Numbered from the stretch's first letter, positions 32,575-43,189 are shown. The stretch: DNA of 64,000 nt from Sycon ciliatum (GCF_964019385.1 NC_088649.1:21253075-21317074), one strand, 5' to 3'. Notes: generated from the sequence alone by a model not told the origin. A program made the numbers and translations.

Positions 32575-32855
32575 TGCAAGGATGACAGTGGCAGCAGGAA
32601 CGCCTGCAGGAGCGACAGTGGCTGCAGGAGCAGCTGCAGGGACGGCAGTGGCAGCAAGGACGGCAGTGGCAGCAAGGACGGCAGTGGCAGCAGGAACGGC
32701 TGCAAGGACGGCTGCAGGGACGGCAGCAGGAACGACTGCAGGGACGGCTGCAGGGATGGCAGTGGCAGCAGGAACGACGGCAGTGGCAGCAGAAACAGCG
32801 GCGGTGTCTGCTGTAGTAGCAACGGCGGCAGGAACGGCGGTGTCTGCAGCAGCTG
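32575..32855. repeat. GC-rich minisatellite inside the transposase
   Basis: Imperfect 9-18 bp units of GGCAGTGGCAGCAGGAAC and GACGGCTGCAGG type. On the minus strand it reads as an Ala/Pro/Val/Thr-rich run (VPAATAVPAA) inserted after LKALDIELA. Confidence 0.85.
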
Positions 32856-33767
32856 TTCTTCTGGCAAGCTCAATGTCGAGGGCTTTGAGCTCAGCCTGAA
32901 AAGCAGTCAGCATCCATGGGAAAATACCCAGATCCAGATGAAGAGCCGCGATAACAACATTCTCCTCGGGAATAGGTAAGATCACTGGACGTATGCTGTT
33001 GTTGTAGTTCTTTGCATTCTTTAGATTTGAGCCACTGTTCGTGAATCCAGTGAAATCGTTGTACAGAGTTTCTAGTGTTCTGCTGGTAGAATCGGCATCT
33101 GGGTTTAGGGCTGGTGGAATGTCCATATTCTTCTTCTGACATAGACAGTGTAAGCATGGTCGGTGCCACTGGACCCCGACAAACCATATGCTTTCGTTTG
33201 ATATTCGTAGTCGCCAAAGAAAAACAATTTGAACGACTTGTTCTTCCATGTTGCTGTTGTTTGCAGATCTCTGACCTCGTCACGATAGACTCCTAGCGCG
33301 GTTTCAAGGTTCGATGGCGTGTCTTGTGCCTCGAAGATGCAAATCGGGATAGTGTTGAGGAGTGAATTCGGCCGCTGCACATTCACGATCTGCAGGACAA
33401 ACTTGAAAGATCCTCCGCCGTGATCACCACCGAGTTTGATCCACAGTGGACGGACCAGTTCGCAAGCAGTTGACAGAACAGGTCGCTTGGCTTTGCCAGT
33501 TCTGAAGCACGCAGGGTATGTTGGCAGGCTGGACACTGCGCACCGTTAGTTAACGTGTGGCATATGCATTTCGTGCAAAATACTCTAGAACAGCATGGTG
33601 ACCGAACACCATTGCTCGGCATGCTGCGGCAGATCATGCATTGTACTGTGGCTGCTGCACTGCTGTCGGCAAATCTTGACATAGTCAAATTGCACTCTGC
33701 TTCATAATCAGGTGCAGATATGTCATACGCCTCACTTTCAGGTATATCCATGCTATTGCTAGATGCA

Positions 33768-33840
33768 TAGGGTTTACCGGGTGTTAGCGGCCGTCGTGAG
33801 TTCCCTTCGGGAACGGACACGATAATTTACTTTTTACTTT
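33768..33840. mobile_element. 73-bp retroposed SINE 3' end with a 14-bp target duplication
   Basis: TAGGGTTTACCGGGTGTTAG through ACGGACACGATAATTTA equals the 3' end of the SINE at 19688-19760. The target duplication TATTGCTAGATGCA lies on both sides (33754-33767 and 33841-33854). It interrupts the transposase between the GRPSKR segment and the RING. Confidence 0.85.
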
Positions 33841-34758
33841 TATTGCTAGATGCACATGCACTGCTACTGCTTGATGTCATTTTTGCTGCATGCTCCGCTT
33901 GCTGTTTTTATCCGTTTGCTTGGTCGGCCACCCTTCGATTTTTCTTGAAACTTGGTGCAGACCCTGCGAATCACAGGTTCAGGTCTTTTCTAACTAAATG
34001 TTGCCCCTTGTCCACAACCACCGCCACTGGGATTGAACTTCTCTGTGCTCTGTGATCTCTTCAGCACTCTTTGGCAAAGAGCACAGATATATGTTGGGTG
34101 AATGGTAGGGTCGTCATTACAAACATCAATACTGAATACGTTTTTCATCGTTTCAGTGTAGTCAGACACTGGATATCTCGTCTGTTGGGAGCACGCAGTA
34201 AATTTTGCGCCTCCAACACGGCATAGATGCTGTAAATGCGCTGCATGGTGCTCCATGTCGTGCGATGCGTCGCACATGTGCATATCTCTCACTGGAAACA
34301 GAGAAAAGTAAAGGCCCATCGTATTTTTGATTTCACCATCGTATTCAAAAGAACTTGCGAAAATATAACGGACAACTACCCGAGGATGCGAGGAAAACCT
34401 CGAGTGGTGACTGAATAACTCCAGAAGACGTACCACGAGCGTGATGAAGGTAGCTAACAATATACTGACAGCAATTTCAGTCGATAATTCCACTGCGCCA
34501 AAACAGAAAGCAACTTCCTTCTCCTTCGTCCGATCAAGGAATGTTTGGTACCAAAATGTTGCTGTGCGCGTCAGCTTTCCACTCCCGCGGATTTAGTATC
34601 AAAAATGTGGGGCTAGCGGCGGTAAATCGCGGAAGAATGATAGCAACTCACCTTAATCTCAACGTAAAAATGATTAATCTTTGATTTTTTGCAAAAATCA
34701 GCGGGTACCCCCCGCCATGTTAGATGGCCAAAAATCGCTGGCTGAAACAGCCGTGTCC

Positions 34759-35465
34759 GAGGAAGCTGAGACGCTCCCTTCCTACTTGAATCCCAATCGA
34801 ACTCGCGCACTTCCACCGAAACTGGGTGACTGCGCCCTACTAGATGGGGATTTGTATGCAAAATGTCACTAAAAGCGCCATTTCGTTCTTATAAAAGCAC
34901 GGATGACCGCGATTGGCCCATATGTTGTAGTCTTTTGGACGCTGCGTCGACTGGTTTTGGTCCGAAAAGGCTGCGATGCAGCATTCCTCCTTTATTCCCA
35001 ATCGAACATGGTTGAACAAGTGGTCACGTGCTCCTGCGTACGCCAGTCACCTGGCCACCGTGCCTGCAGGGTACAACTTACTAGCCTGTTTGACCTTTTT
35101 TGGGTGCAGTCCTGTCACTCGAGTTGAACCTTGGTGTGAAAGTTGTCGCCTGCTGGCGTGATGACCAGGTGATTTGGGCACCCAGGAGCACGTGACCGCT
35201 TGTTCAAGCATGTTCGATTGGGAATAAAGGAGGAACGCTGCATCGCAGCCTTTTCGGACCAAAACCAGTCGACGCAGCGTCCAAAAGACTACAACATATG
35301 GGCCAGTCGCGGTCATCCGTGCTTTTCTAAGAACGAAATGGCGCTTTTAGTGACATTTTGCATACAAATCCCCATCTAGTAGGGCGCAGTCACCCAGTTT
35401 CGGTGGAAGTGCGCGAGTTCGATTGGAATTCAAGTAGGAAGGGAGCGTCTCAGCTTCCTCGGACC
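34759..35465. mobile_element. Foldback inserted in the right end of the RAG1-like transposon
   Basis: Arms of about 300 bases (34759-35055 and 35166-35465) are reverse complements with few changes. They begin at GAGGAAGCTGAGACGCTCCC and contain GACGCTGCGTCGACTGGTTT, a motif related to the TTAA-element ends nearby. Comparison with the left end shows the host repeat resuming on both sides. Confidence 0.7.
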
Positions 35466-35598
35466 ACGACCATTCGACTCAGCACCCCGAAGACTACAAC
35501 TGGTGAAATTTTAATTTTTGCCTTAACTTCCCCTTTAACGCCGCAAGTGTTAATTAAAAAAGAGACATGGACGGAGTAATGCAGTAACTTGCACATAC

Positions 35599-35743
35599 CT
35601 CAATCCACGAGACTTTCTCCTTGCCAGGGTTAACACAACACCGCCAAACACTGCAACTGCCAATAAGCTTCCAATGACAATTCCTGCCAGTGCCCCAGTG
35701 CTCAATTGGGAATTTTCACCTGGAATAATTGTGGTGACTACTT
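35599..35743 (-). CDS. Transmembrane exon of a host cell-surface gene
   Basis: On the minus strand the exon opens after a ...GGAG acceptor and ends at AG followed by GTATGTGC, a canonical donor. It reads TTIIPGENSQLSTG, then the hydrophobic ALAGIVIGSLLAVAVFGGVV, a stretch ending VLTL, then the basic stop-transfer ARRKSR. That is the form of a single-pass type I membrane segment. The exon starts in phase 1, the same phase as the EGF exons on the same strand, so it may be the membrane anchor of that gene (inference; 9.3 kb separates them). No cytoplasmic exon was recognised downstream. Confidence 0.6.
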
Positions 35744-35789
35744 CTCCAGTCAAAAAAGTCAAAAGAAAGACACCACACCAGTATACACA

Positions 35790-35896
35790 TACCAAAGCAC
35801 ACATGCATGCACACATACACACACACACACACATGCACACATACACATACATGCATGCACACATACACACACACACATGCACACATACACACACGT
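35790..35896. repeat. (CA)n-rich microsatellite with CATGCA units
   Basis: ACACACACATGCACACATAC-type repeats in the intron upstream of the transmembrane exon. Long Cys/Val or His/Thr frames over it are artefacts. Confidence 0.9.
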
Positions 35897-35924
35897 GCAA
35901 ACATGGAAGCTATAGAGTTGTTTC

Positions 35925-36103
35925 AATGGCTCGGCCCGCCAACGAGGTTTCGTGCCCCATCAAAATACTCTTCTACTACATCATCCAACACAGACAAAGC
36001 ACGCACAACAGGTTTGCCATCTGTCTCAGGCTCCAAAACTACTGTAATGTCCGGTGAAAAAGCCTGTCTCACATACTGTAAAATGCTATTTTGAAATGAA
36101 ATC
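35925..36103 (-). CDS. Possible exon next to the transmembrane exon
   Basis: After a TTAAAAATCAG acceptor the minus strand is open and reads SILQYVRQAFSPDITVVLEP, ETDGKPVVRALSVLDDVVEE and YFDGARN to a stop near 35932. Codon content looks protein-like and the place is right for a membrane-proximal domain. No canonical donor in phase with the transmembrane exon was found, so the 3' edge is uncertain. Confidence 0.35.
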
Positions 36104-36128
36104 CTGATTTTTAAGATCAGCACATTTA

Positions 36129-36447
36129 GGGTAAGTTTGATTGGTAAGGATCTTGATCGGAATCCAGATCTCAGATCCGTTGTATTCTTTAGAGACAACT
36201 GGACACTTTTTTGGGCCTTGACTGTTGCCATGTTGACGAAGTAATAAAAAGTCGTTCTCACCGCGCCAGTTGTGCAAAAGGTCCACAAGCTCTGTCTCCA
36301 TCCACACGGGCGTACCACAATGTGTACAACAACGAGTTAACCGGATCCAAATCTGAAGGATCAGGATCCAGATTCGACCAATCGAAAGGGTGCGAATCCA
36401 GTGGATCCGGTGGATCGGGATCCCGATCCTGCCGATTGAATATGCCC
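36129..36447. mobile_element. Harbinger-like MITE, 319 bp, TSD TTA
   Basis: GGGTAAGTTTGATTGGTAAG at the left and CCGATTGAATATGCCC at the right, with TTA outside both ends (36126-36128 and 36448-36450). It shares GGGCCTTGACTGTTGCCATG and the GGATCC-rich right half with 17677-18090. Confidence 0.8.
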
Positions 36448-36768
36448 TTAGCCTCATAATCTCTGTTAGTATTGGCATAGATGGGGAGACGTTAAAGGGG
36501 AACTACACCCAAAAATCAAAACTTCATGGTCCGTAGAGTTTTGGACGCTGAGTCGAATGGTGAAGGTCCCACTTCGATCCGACCAAGCGTTCCTGAGATA
36601 TCTTCGGTTTAAATTGTACTTTCGGGGGACGCGCCATGACGTCATGCGGCCGCGACACACCCCCAACACACCCTTCTACGTCATTGAGACTTGCTTGCCT
36701 GGGCCAAGCTCAGAAGTACCGGTATTTTCGTATGTGAAAGGAATAGTTCTGACAAAGACGTCCTCACC

Positions 36769-37023
36769 ATGAGCGATTCCGACGTATCAGACGAGCTTGA
36801 AAGCTCAGAGCCTGAGCTGAAAATGTTTGGCTTCGGGCATGAGCCGAAATTTTCAGGAAAGGATATGGCAGCGCAAGCGGTGGCTTCCAATCGGGCTGTA
36901 AATGTGGATGAAGCAGAAATTACTGCAATTGGAGAAGTCGCTCTCCATCAGCAACATCTGGCAACCGGTTGGCTGGGCTATTTCGAAATGAAGCGGCAGC
37001 CAAAGCAGCTCAGACAACCCTGA
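36769..37023 (+). pseudogene. N-terminal fragment of an unidentified transposon protein
   Basis: ATG at 36769 opens MSDSDVSDELESSEPELKMF, then GFGHEPKFSGKDMAAQAVA and a tail to the stop at 37021-37023. An acidic start followed by a Pro/Phe turn resembles first exons of proteins carried by TTAA elements in marine invertebrates, but no domain is certain. Only 85 codons remain, and a splice or frameshift may follow. Confidence 0.35.
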
Positions 37024-37499
37024 CAACCCGTAAGTGTTTTCACAGTATAGTCCTACGTAATGCTCACAAATCGAATCGTTCTCTTCATATCGTAAATTGT
37101 GTGAAATTTTGTATTCGCACAGTACTCAGATCAATAGTCTCCTCACTCGTACTCCTGTACATGGAGTTTGCTGCGTAACATGGCTAGCATTATCTCCGTG
37201 CAAGTCGTGCAATGTGTATCGGTTCACTTGTGCTTTATCTCACATAAGTGGACTGCACTCAATTCGTATTGTGGCGAAATACATTCTCACCTTTTGCATT
37301 ATCACTTAGTCTTTACAGAATGCTGAGACGTTCTCTTGTATTTCACGTAGCTGTGTACCAACAATTACGCTGTGCACTCTAGCAGCAGCAGCAGCACAGT
37401 AGCATATTGAGTGCGTTTTGCCCTACTGTGGTGTCTCATGACTGCATTACCGGAACAGCTCTGTCCTTGATAATCATTCTAAAATGTGTGCACATATCC

Positions 37500-38080
37500 G
37501 CCTGCGCCCCACACACACGCACGCACATGTGCTCACCTTGGTGGGCACATAGTATAGTAGTCACACATGCTCACGCACGCAGACACGCAATTTCACAAGC
37601 GCGTGCGCACACGAGTGCATAAGCATACAAGTGCCTGTGCACATGCTCGTGCACGCACACATGCGCGCACTCATGCACTTGGTTGCATACCCACACATCC
37701 CGCAGGATCACTAACGGCAATGCATCTACTACTTGTCATTCCATGTCCCTCCTGCAAATGGGGAGAGAATGACATAAAGGAGAACACAGAATAGATGACG
37801 TGAATATATTTGGAATGTTATATTACATTACACAAAAGCACACGCATGTGCGCGCACACACACACACTCACGCAAGTGCGCGCGCACACACACTCAGTGT
37901 CACGCGCGTGCGCGCGCACACACACGCGCGTGCACCCACACACACGATAATAATGTCTGTCTCTCACGCGCGTGCGCGCAAACACACTCACGTGCGCGCA
38001 CGGGCGCGCGCACGCACACACTCACGCGCGTGCGAGCGCACACACACACTCACGCGCTTGCACGCATACACACAATAATA
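37500..38080. repeat. CA / CG alternating purine-pyrimidine tract
   Basis: Blocks of CACACACGCG and GCGCGCACAC inside the TTAA transposon. ACACAYAATAATAATGTCTG occurs twice (about 37940 and 38071), showing tandem growth. Such CG/CA alternation favours Z-DNA. A CAG run is at 37381-37395. Confidence 0.9.
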
Positions 38081-38984
38081 ATAATGTCTGGCTCTCATCT
38101 GCATCCATACTGAGAAAACCCAACGAGTTCCCGAATAGGTGTACACCGTTGCCGGTATGTGGACTATCTTCTCTCCTTGAACTGCGGGTCATTGCGTGAT
38201 GTAGCTTATCAGCAGTACATACTGTGTGTTCATACAGGAAAAAAACATGCCAGCTAGAGGCGCTGGCGCTGCAAACAGTCCTTCCTATAACCTTGGGGCG
38301 GTGGCAGTGGTCGTAGCTCAACAGTGAGTCACTGCGACCGATGGTACAGCCGCTCTTGATCTTCTTCCTGTAAAATCAAGAACAGCAATAGCAGACAGGT
38401 TCATCGATCGCACGCAGCATAGCCTAGGGAAACAGGAGATCTACTGCCGTCCACCTCATCAGGCCGGTTTCGAAAAGCTTCACATTTCGTAGTGATGTAG
38501 TCCAAAACAATTCTACAAATGCTTTGGAAAAGAAAGAACTACATACAGTAGCTAGTGTTTTTGAAATATTGCACTCACCTCCGCTTTTCGACTGACACTT
38601 CATAGTGTGGCGTGCGAAAAAGGACGCACCACAGTTTCATCCACCAGCGTCCGCATCGGATGAGTGCCATAATATTCCTCCTGAAAATCCTCCTCTGCCA
38701 AATGGCTGGAACACACGCGAAGGATTTACATTGTAGTCCCTAAATTGTCAAGCAAATAATTCTGCCGCTTGATAGCTGCTATGGTGCACTGCTCGGCCTG
38801 TGCCAAGCACAATCCTTCAGAAATTGGTGCAGGTTCATCCCAGGGGGGTTACCAGTAAGATTATAGTAGCCAACAACACAGCCAGAAGCCATGATGACAC
38901 AAATACCCTCTTCTTCCATGGACAAACAGAAAGAAGATGCGAAATCCCAGTGTTTCTGGATCTGGCCAAATGATCACCAAGTCT
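38081..38984. other. Interior of the TTAA transposon, no gene recognised
   Basis: The minus strand between 38740 and 38580 has codon-like sequence but no complete frame. Confidence 0.4.
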
Positions 38985-39156
38985 CAATGACGTCACGGGT
39001 TTGTGACGTCACGGCACGGACCCGAAAAGGACAATTGCAAACTGATATATCTCAAGAACGCTTGGTCGGATCGAAGTGGGACCTTCACCATTCGACTCAG
39101 CGTCCAAAACTCTACGGACCATGAAGTTTTGATTTTTGGGTGTAGTTCCCCTTTAA

Positions 39157-40287
39157 GAAGGAAGGAACAAAGGTTCACAGGTTACCCGTTGCTGTCCAAC
39201 ACTGGCAATTATAAGCTTGTTATTGTGATGAATCATATTGTGCAACAGTTAGCATAACAATAACTGATCTGGTACTGCCATTCAAGGATCTGACGTTTAG
39301 CTCAATGACGTCTTGAATACACGTGCCAACAGCCTTATCAAGCAATCAAGCTTGTAATTGACTGTGTTTGGCACTTATGGATAACCTGTGAATCTCTGGT
39401 CCTTTCTTCTCGCAAACCTAGAAACCTCAGTTGACATTGGCTGGCACGAGAATCAGCATGGCTGTTATACATGCCATTAAGGTATGCTTTGCAGAGCTGG
39501 TTTGACATGTGTGGGAGTAGCCGGTACAGGAAATTATGAAGCCGTAGTGCAACACATTTGCAGTTAGAGAGGATGAGTTTGAGGGGAAAGTCTTAGAAAA
39601 AACTGAAACAAATTCCCCCAAACTAGGCCAAATAAATATTCTGTACAAGTGGCTTTTTCCGCCAAAGTCTGGCAAACTCGAAACCTCCTTAAATCGTTAG
39701 CAAAAAGTCTCCACTGTTTTATCCAGTTGATGATCCAGTGGCGAACATTTGCAGTGGAGAAAGTGTTTTCGTGTTTGGATTAAAGAAAAGAAGAGGAGCT
39801 AAAAACATTACCAACGCATTCAACTGAGAGCATGGAGCCAGTAGTTCAGCGAGTACTTCAAATCCCTGTCCTTTGTACGACTCATCTGTTTCCTTTTCTG
39901 CATGCCATATGGAAACTGGATACGATGGAGCCATTTGGACCTCTTTTATACGCTATTTTCACATAACAAATCGAACCAGTCTGCGTATCACTGGATCAGA
40001 TTATGTCGTGTGCGCCATATGCTGTGATTTGTTGAGTAGCCATCTCTTTCCGGATTGCAGTGGCACCGGCTAGAAAACCTGGATAAGCGGCGTCTCTCTG
40101 TGAATATAAAGATTGGCCTGGGCTCGGCAATTTATTCTGAAAATTGATACGCCCATCTGGTTAACCAAGTTCGAAATGGAGATTTGGCGAGGTTTAGACC
40201 TTCGCGCAATCGTAAAGAAAAGACCCAGGAAATAAATACCAAATTTAATTATTTTTTTAAACTCTGGTATTGAGCCAATAATAAATT
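39157..40287. other. No recognisable gene
   Basis: Only short frames on both strands. Confidence 0.5.
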
Positions 40288-41250
40288 TAGAAAGGAAAAA
40301 GGACATATGGAAACGAGTTAAGAGTAACTCTCCACCATTGTAACTAGATACTATATACAGTCATAAAGTGCAACAACTAGGCACAAAACTGATACAGGTC
40401 TACTCTCCATATAACGTAATCTCTGGGACCACGCAAACATTATGTTATATCGAGAGTTATGTTATGTAGAAAACCATGTGTAAAATACAAGATGCACCTC
40501 AAAATGAAGGGTATTACAAGGCGGGTTCAACCGTGCAAACATATACACACTGTACCACCATCGACATCAGATACCATCAATGCCGCAGAATATATGCACA
40601 TAGGACTAAACAGGCTAGCTACGGCTACAGCTTGATTGTACCGCGCACGTGAATCTACGTTGTATCGAGAGTGTACACGTCGGGGACTGCGCCGTAGGGT
40701 GCGTTATGCCGAGGTTTACGTTATGTAGGACTAAACTGGCCTAAACTGCCTAGCTACAGCTACTGCTTGATCATACCGTGCACGTGAATTTATGTTGTAT
40801 CGAGAGTGCGCACGTCGGGGACCGCCGTAGCGTGTGTTATGTCGAGGTTTATGTTATGTAGGATTATGTTGTGTAGAACAAATTTTGTATGGGAGTGATG
40901 CTGTTTCGGCGCGGGATTTGATTTTTTTATGTACTAACGAGGTTTATGTACAAGTGAGAGTTGTTATATCGAGAGCAGACCTGTATAACCTTGAACCTTC
41001 CGAGTTGGAAGGCTGTTGGTTAGCGCTACGGAGATGTGTTGAAGCTAGGTGTCAGGACTTCGAAGGTCTAAGTACTCTGTACTCTGTCGGTTAGCGCTAT
41101 GGAGATGTGTTGAAGACAGGGTGTCGAATGTCTCAGTACTCTGTCAGTTTTGGGCCTAGTTGTTGCACTTTCTGGCTGTACTATAAGTATCTAGTTACAG
41201 TGGTGAAGAGTTACTCTTAACTCGTTTCCATTTGTCCCTTTCCTTTCTAC
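40288..41250 (+). mobile_element. PLE-type pLTR element, inverted arm plus one pLTR
   Basis: 40288-40395 is the inverted partner of 41140-41250 and both match element D (GACATATGGAAACGAGTTAA, AGTCATAAAGTGCAACAACT). 40987-41135 carries AACCTTGAACCTTCC and GGTTAGCGCTACGGAGATGT twice, a local duplication. The 590-base centre holds repeated ATGTTRTATCGAGAG and TTATGTTATGTAGGA motifs, probably another inserted repeat. No hammerhead core is kept. Confidence 0.65.
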
Positions 41251-41366
41251 AATTATTTTTTAGTTCGCCTGAATACTTTAGCTGCCCCAAAGACTTAGCA
41301 GAGCTTATTGGTAGTCATCATAATGTCAGAGATTCCCACTAGGGATGAGCAGAATACTCAAAACAT

Positions 41367-42591
41367 ATACTTGGTCCGACTTATTAAAATGTGCGTTTCG
41401 CTTCAAACGTCAGCCAAACAAATTCAAATAATCTCAGGACGGAACAAACTTTCCAGCTACCTAACACCATCCTTCAGTTGTCGATTTGTAATTTTGAAGA
41501 AGAAATGGCTCCAACCCCAAAGGAAGCAGCGCCTCAGGATCCTAGTCGACTCGAGAATTTTGCGTGCAAATTTTGTCGTCAGAGGACTCCTGTTGCTTCT
41601 TGCGCAACACAGAGAAGGCCTGGTGCTGAAATCAACACCCCACTGCGATGCCGAATTGTCACGGAGTACCAGAAACTCCTGGGCGATCGTTCTCGAGTGC
41701 TTCCTGGCGGATTGAAATCGCTGCAGTCGCTGTTTCCTTGGAAGAATCAAGTAAGTTCAGCAAACGCGTCATCCAGAAACTCAAGCAGAAAGCACCTGCA
41801 TCGCTCCGTCCAGTTTGTGCTGATCTCTCTCGCATTCGTTCACGATGTGGCGGCTGACGAATCAAGATCACAGAAGGGATCGTCGAGAAGTAAGTTGATC
41901 GATATAAACAACCGCCCTTGAGGTCGACTTTCAGGCGACAACCTGGCTGGAAAACTGAAGCGCAGAAAGGGTGAATACGGTGCGTGAATGGTGCGGAGTC
42001 CTCGCCGACTGCTCGGAGCCGCGATCGCGATCGATGCGTCACAAGATCGCCAGTCTCCGGGGCCAGTGGATTCGTGAAACAGGCAGGGAAGAGCACGCAT
42101 GGTCTGATGCAGCTGACTGTATGACAGTCATCATGGTCATGTCGACACAGATCAGACTCAGTACTAGTTTTACGCGCGCGGCACACGGTGATGAGAAGTG
42201 ATTTTTTATGCGTGGTGGTTTACTTGTTCGCCTCATTTGAAAGTCTCGTGGGAGCGTCAGGCGAAAAGACCTACAGCCACCATTCTGGCAATCGTACTGT
42301 ACGAGGAGGAAGCGAAGTCGATCGTCTAAATCGTGCCTATGGAGTGAAAAAATCAAGGAAGCGCAGTGTAGCTTGGAGGAGATGAAAAAATGTCGACGTT
42401 TTGCAGGCTGACGCACTTGAAGAAGCGCCCTGAGACACCAGCAGAGATGGAAACTAGAAGGTCAGGCCAAGAAACGACACAGTAGTTATCTATCTATCAT
42501 CTCTTGGTCGATTTTTTAGTACAGGTGCTCCTTTGGACATAGGCTTGAGTTTTGAAGCGAAGCGCACATTTTAATAAGTCGGACCAAGTAT
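41367..42591. mobile_element. 1.2-kb TIR element with candidate exons
   Basis: ATACTTGGTCCGACTTATTA, then AAATGTGCG, opens the left end and is matched in reverse at the right end over about 45 bases. CCACTAGG occurs a little outside each end (about 41336 and 42595). Inside, the plus strand has CAA-GTAAGT at 41747-41755, GAA-GTAAGT near 41890 and TTTTGCAG near 42400, so spliced coding sequence is possible. Confidence 0.55.
42191..42385 (+). CDS. Small putative secreted protein inside the TIR element
   Basis: 65 codons. MRSDFLCVVVYLFASFESLV followed by GASGEK has the shape of a signal peptide with a small-residue cleavage site. The rest is short and basic, with a KKSRKRS furin-like site close to the end. 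No family is recognised. It could be a first exon or chance; it lies inside the inverted-repeat element. Confidence 0.3.
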   Translation: MRSDFLCVVVYLFASFESLVGASGEKTYSHHSGNRTVRGGSEVDRLNRAYGVKKSRKRSVAWRR

Positions 42592-43185
42592 TTCCACTAG
42601 GTTCTCACCAAAGGGGAGTTTAACAGAATTAAATTCCCTACTTCATTGTTTACAACGTTATTTTATGGATCGATGCGCAGGTGGGGCAGTCCAGTGAACA
42701 TACGGCAACTAAAAGCGTATATGCGTGTACAGCCCAGCCAACCTGTTTCTACATGCTAACCAGCCCAAGGCATGCTGCAAGACTGCAGATAATCTAACCA
42801 AGACCCTAGACAGCCACTCTATTCCGGGGTATCAGATTTCTTGGATCCTCCCGATTTCAGATTTATGCCAGAAGATAAGCGTCTTTTGGGTGGTGTGAAG
42901 GAAGTAAAGTATCTTGCACCAGACTGCCGAGCAAGACTTAATAGTGTTTGTATCATGTTGCAGCATCTTATTCATCTCAAAGCGCTTGTGCATCTGAGTT
43001 GGGCAAATGCATGCTAGACGAAGAGTGCCACACACTGTACCGTTACCATATCAGTGGGTCTATTTGGAACATCGCTAGGTTGATGTAGATGTAACTTTGA
43101 ATTTTATCTGATTCAGATTGTAACATGGACAAATGTGGGGACAAGTTATGCGCGCGAGTCCACCAAATGAAAAAGATTTTGAAAC
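42592..43185. other. No recognisable gene
   Basis: Short frames only. Confidence 0.5.
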
Positions 43186-43189
43186 GTCA

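Larger units (their letters stand above)
31722..34493 (-). pseudogene. Transposase with RAG1-like zinc and RING regions (broken)
   Basis: Minus-strand pieces in order. 34493-33990: HLQHLCRVGG, RYPVSDYTETMKNVFSIDV and IHPTYICALCQRVLKRS, which parallel the zinc-binding region at the start of RAG1. Then KGGRPSKR near 33920. 33820-33383: a RING finger, VQCMICRSMP, CCSRVFCTKCICHT and GAQCPACQHTL, followed like RAG1 by a Leu/Cys segment. 33536-32900: IKLGGDHGGGSFK, FFFGDYEYQTKAYGLSG, a CLHCLC zinc pair, NAKNYNNSI and HLDLGIFPWML. 32117-31722: ITPKLHMLEVHV, GVGLGLLAEQGSESIHARFN and the stop. The Asp in GGDHGG, the Asp in GDYE and the Glu in AEQGSES are candidate DDE residues (inference). Breaks: frameshifts, a 73-bp insertion, an A/P-coding minisatellite expansion, and Gly for the second Cys in the first zinc knuckle. 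Transposons joining a RAG1-like N-terminus to another transposase are known in molluscs (N-RAG-TP). Confidence 0.75.
31328..35534 (-). mobile_element. RAG1-like (N-RAG-type) DNA transposon, TSD TTAA
   Basis: Ends AGGGGAAGTTAAGGCAAAAA (left) and its complement (right), next to TTAA at 31324-31327 and 35535-35538. The first ~75 bases of the inverted repeat are almost identical. The repeat continues at the left to about 31470 and at the right in 34660-34758, because a foldback (about 34759-35465) has split the right end. The interior codes a broken transposase on the minus strand. Confidence 0.75.
36496..39152 (+). mobile_element. TTAA transposon, 2.66 kb, ~158-bp inverted ends
   Basis: AGGGGAACTACACCCAAAAA begins at 36496 and its complement ends at 39152, with TTAA outside (36492-36495 and 39153-39156). 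The first ~100 bases of the two ends are identical, then similarity decays. GGACGCTGAGTCGAATGGT in the ends is shared with the RAG1-like transposon's ends, so the two may use related transposases. Confidence 0.8.

Noticed and set aside
32506-32979. Ser/Gly/Cys-rich plus-strand frame
   Set aside because: It is the antisense of the minisatellite in the transposase.
33383-34493. A host RAG1 gene
   Set aside because: The core after the RING is unlike RAG1, the whole lies between TTAA-flanked inverted repeats, and no RAG2-like kelch sequence is nearby.
35550-38321. Cys/Val and His/Thr-rich frames over CA repeats
   Set aside because: Repeat artefacts, except the transmembrane segment, which has its own splice sites.
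38440-38480. Minus-strand CCTGATGAGGTGG as a hammerhead
   Set aside because: No GAAA box follows at the right distance.
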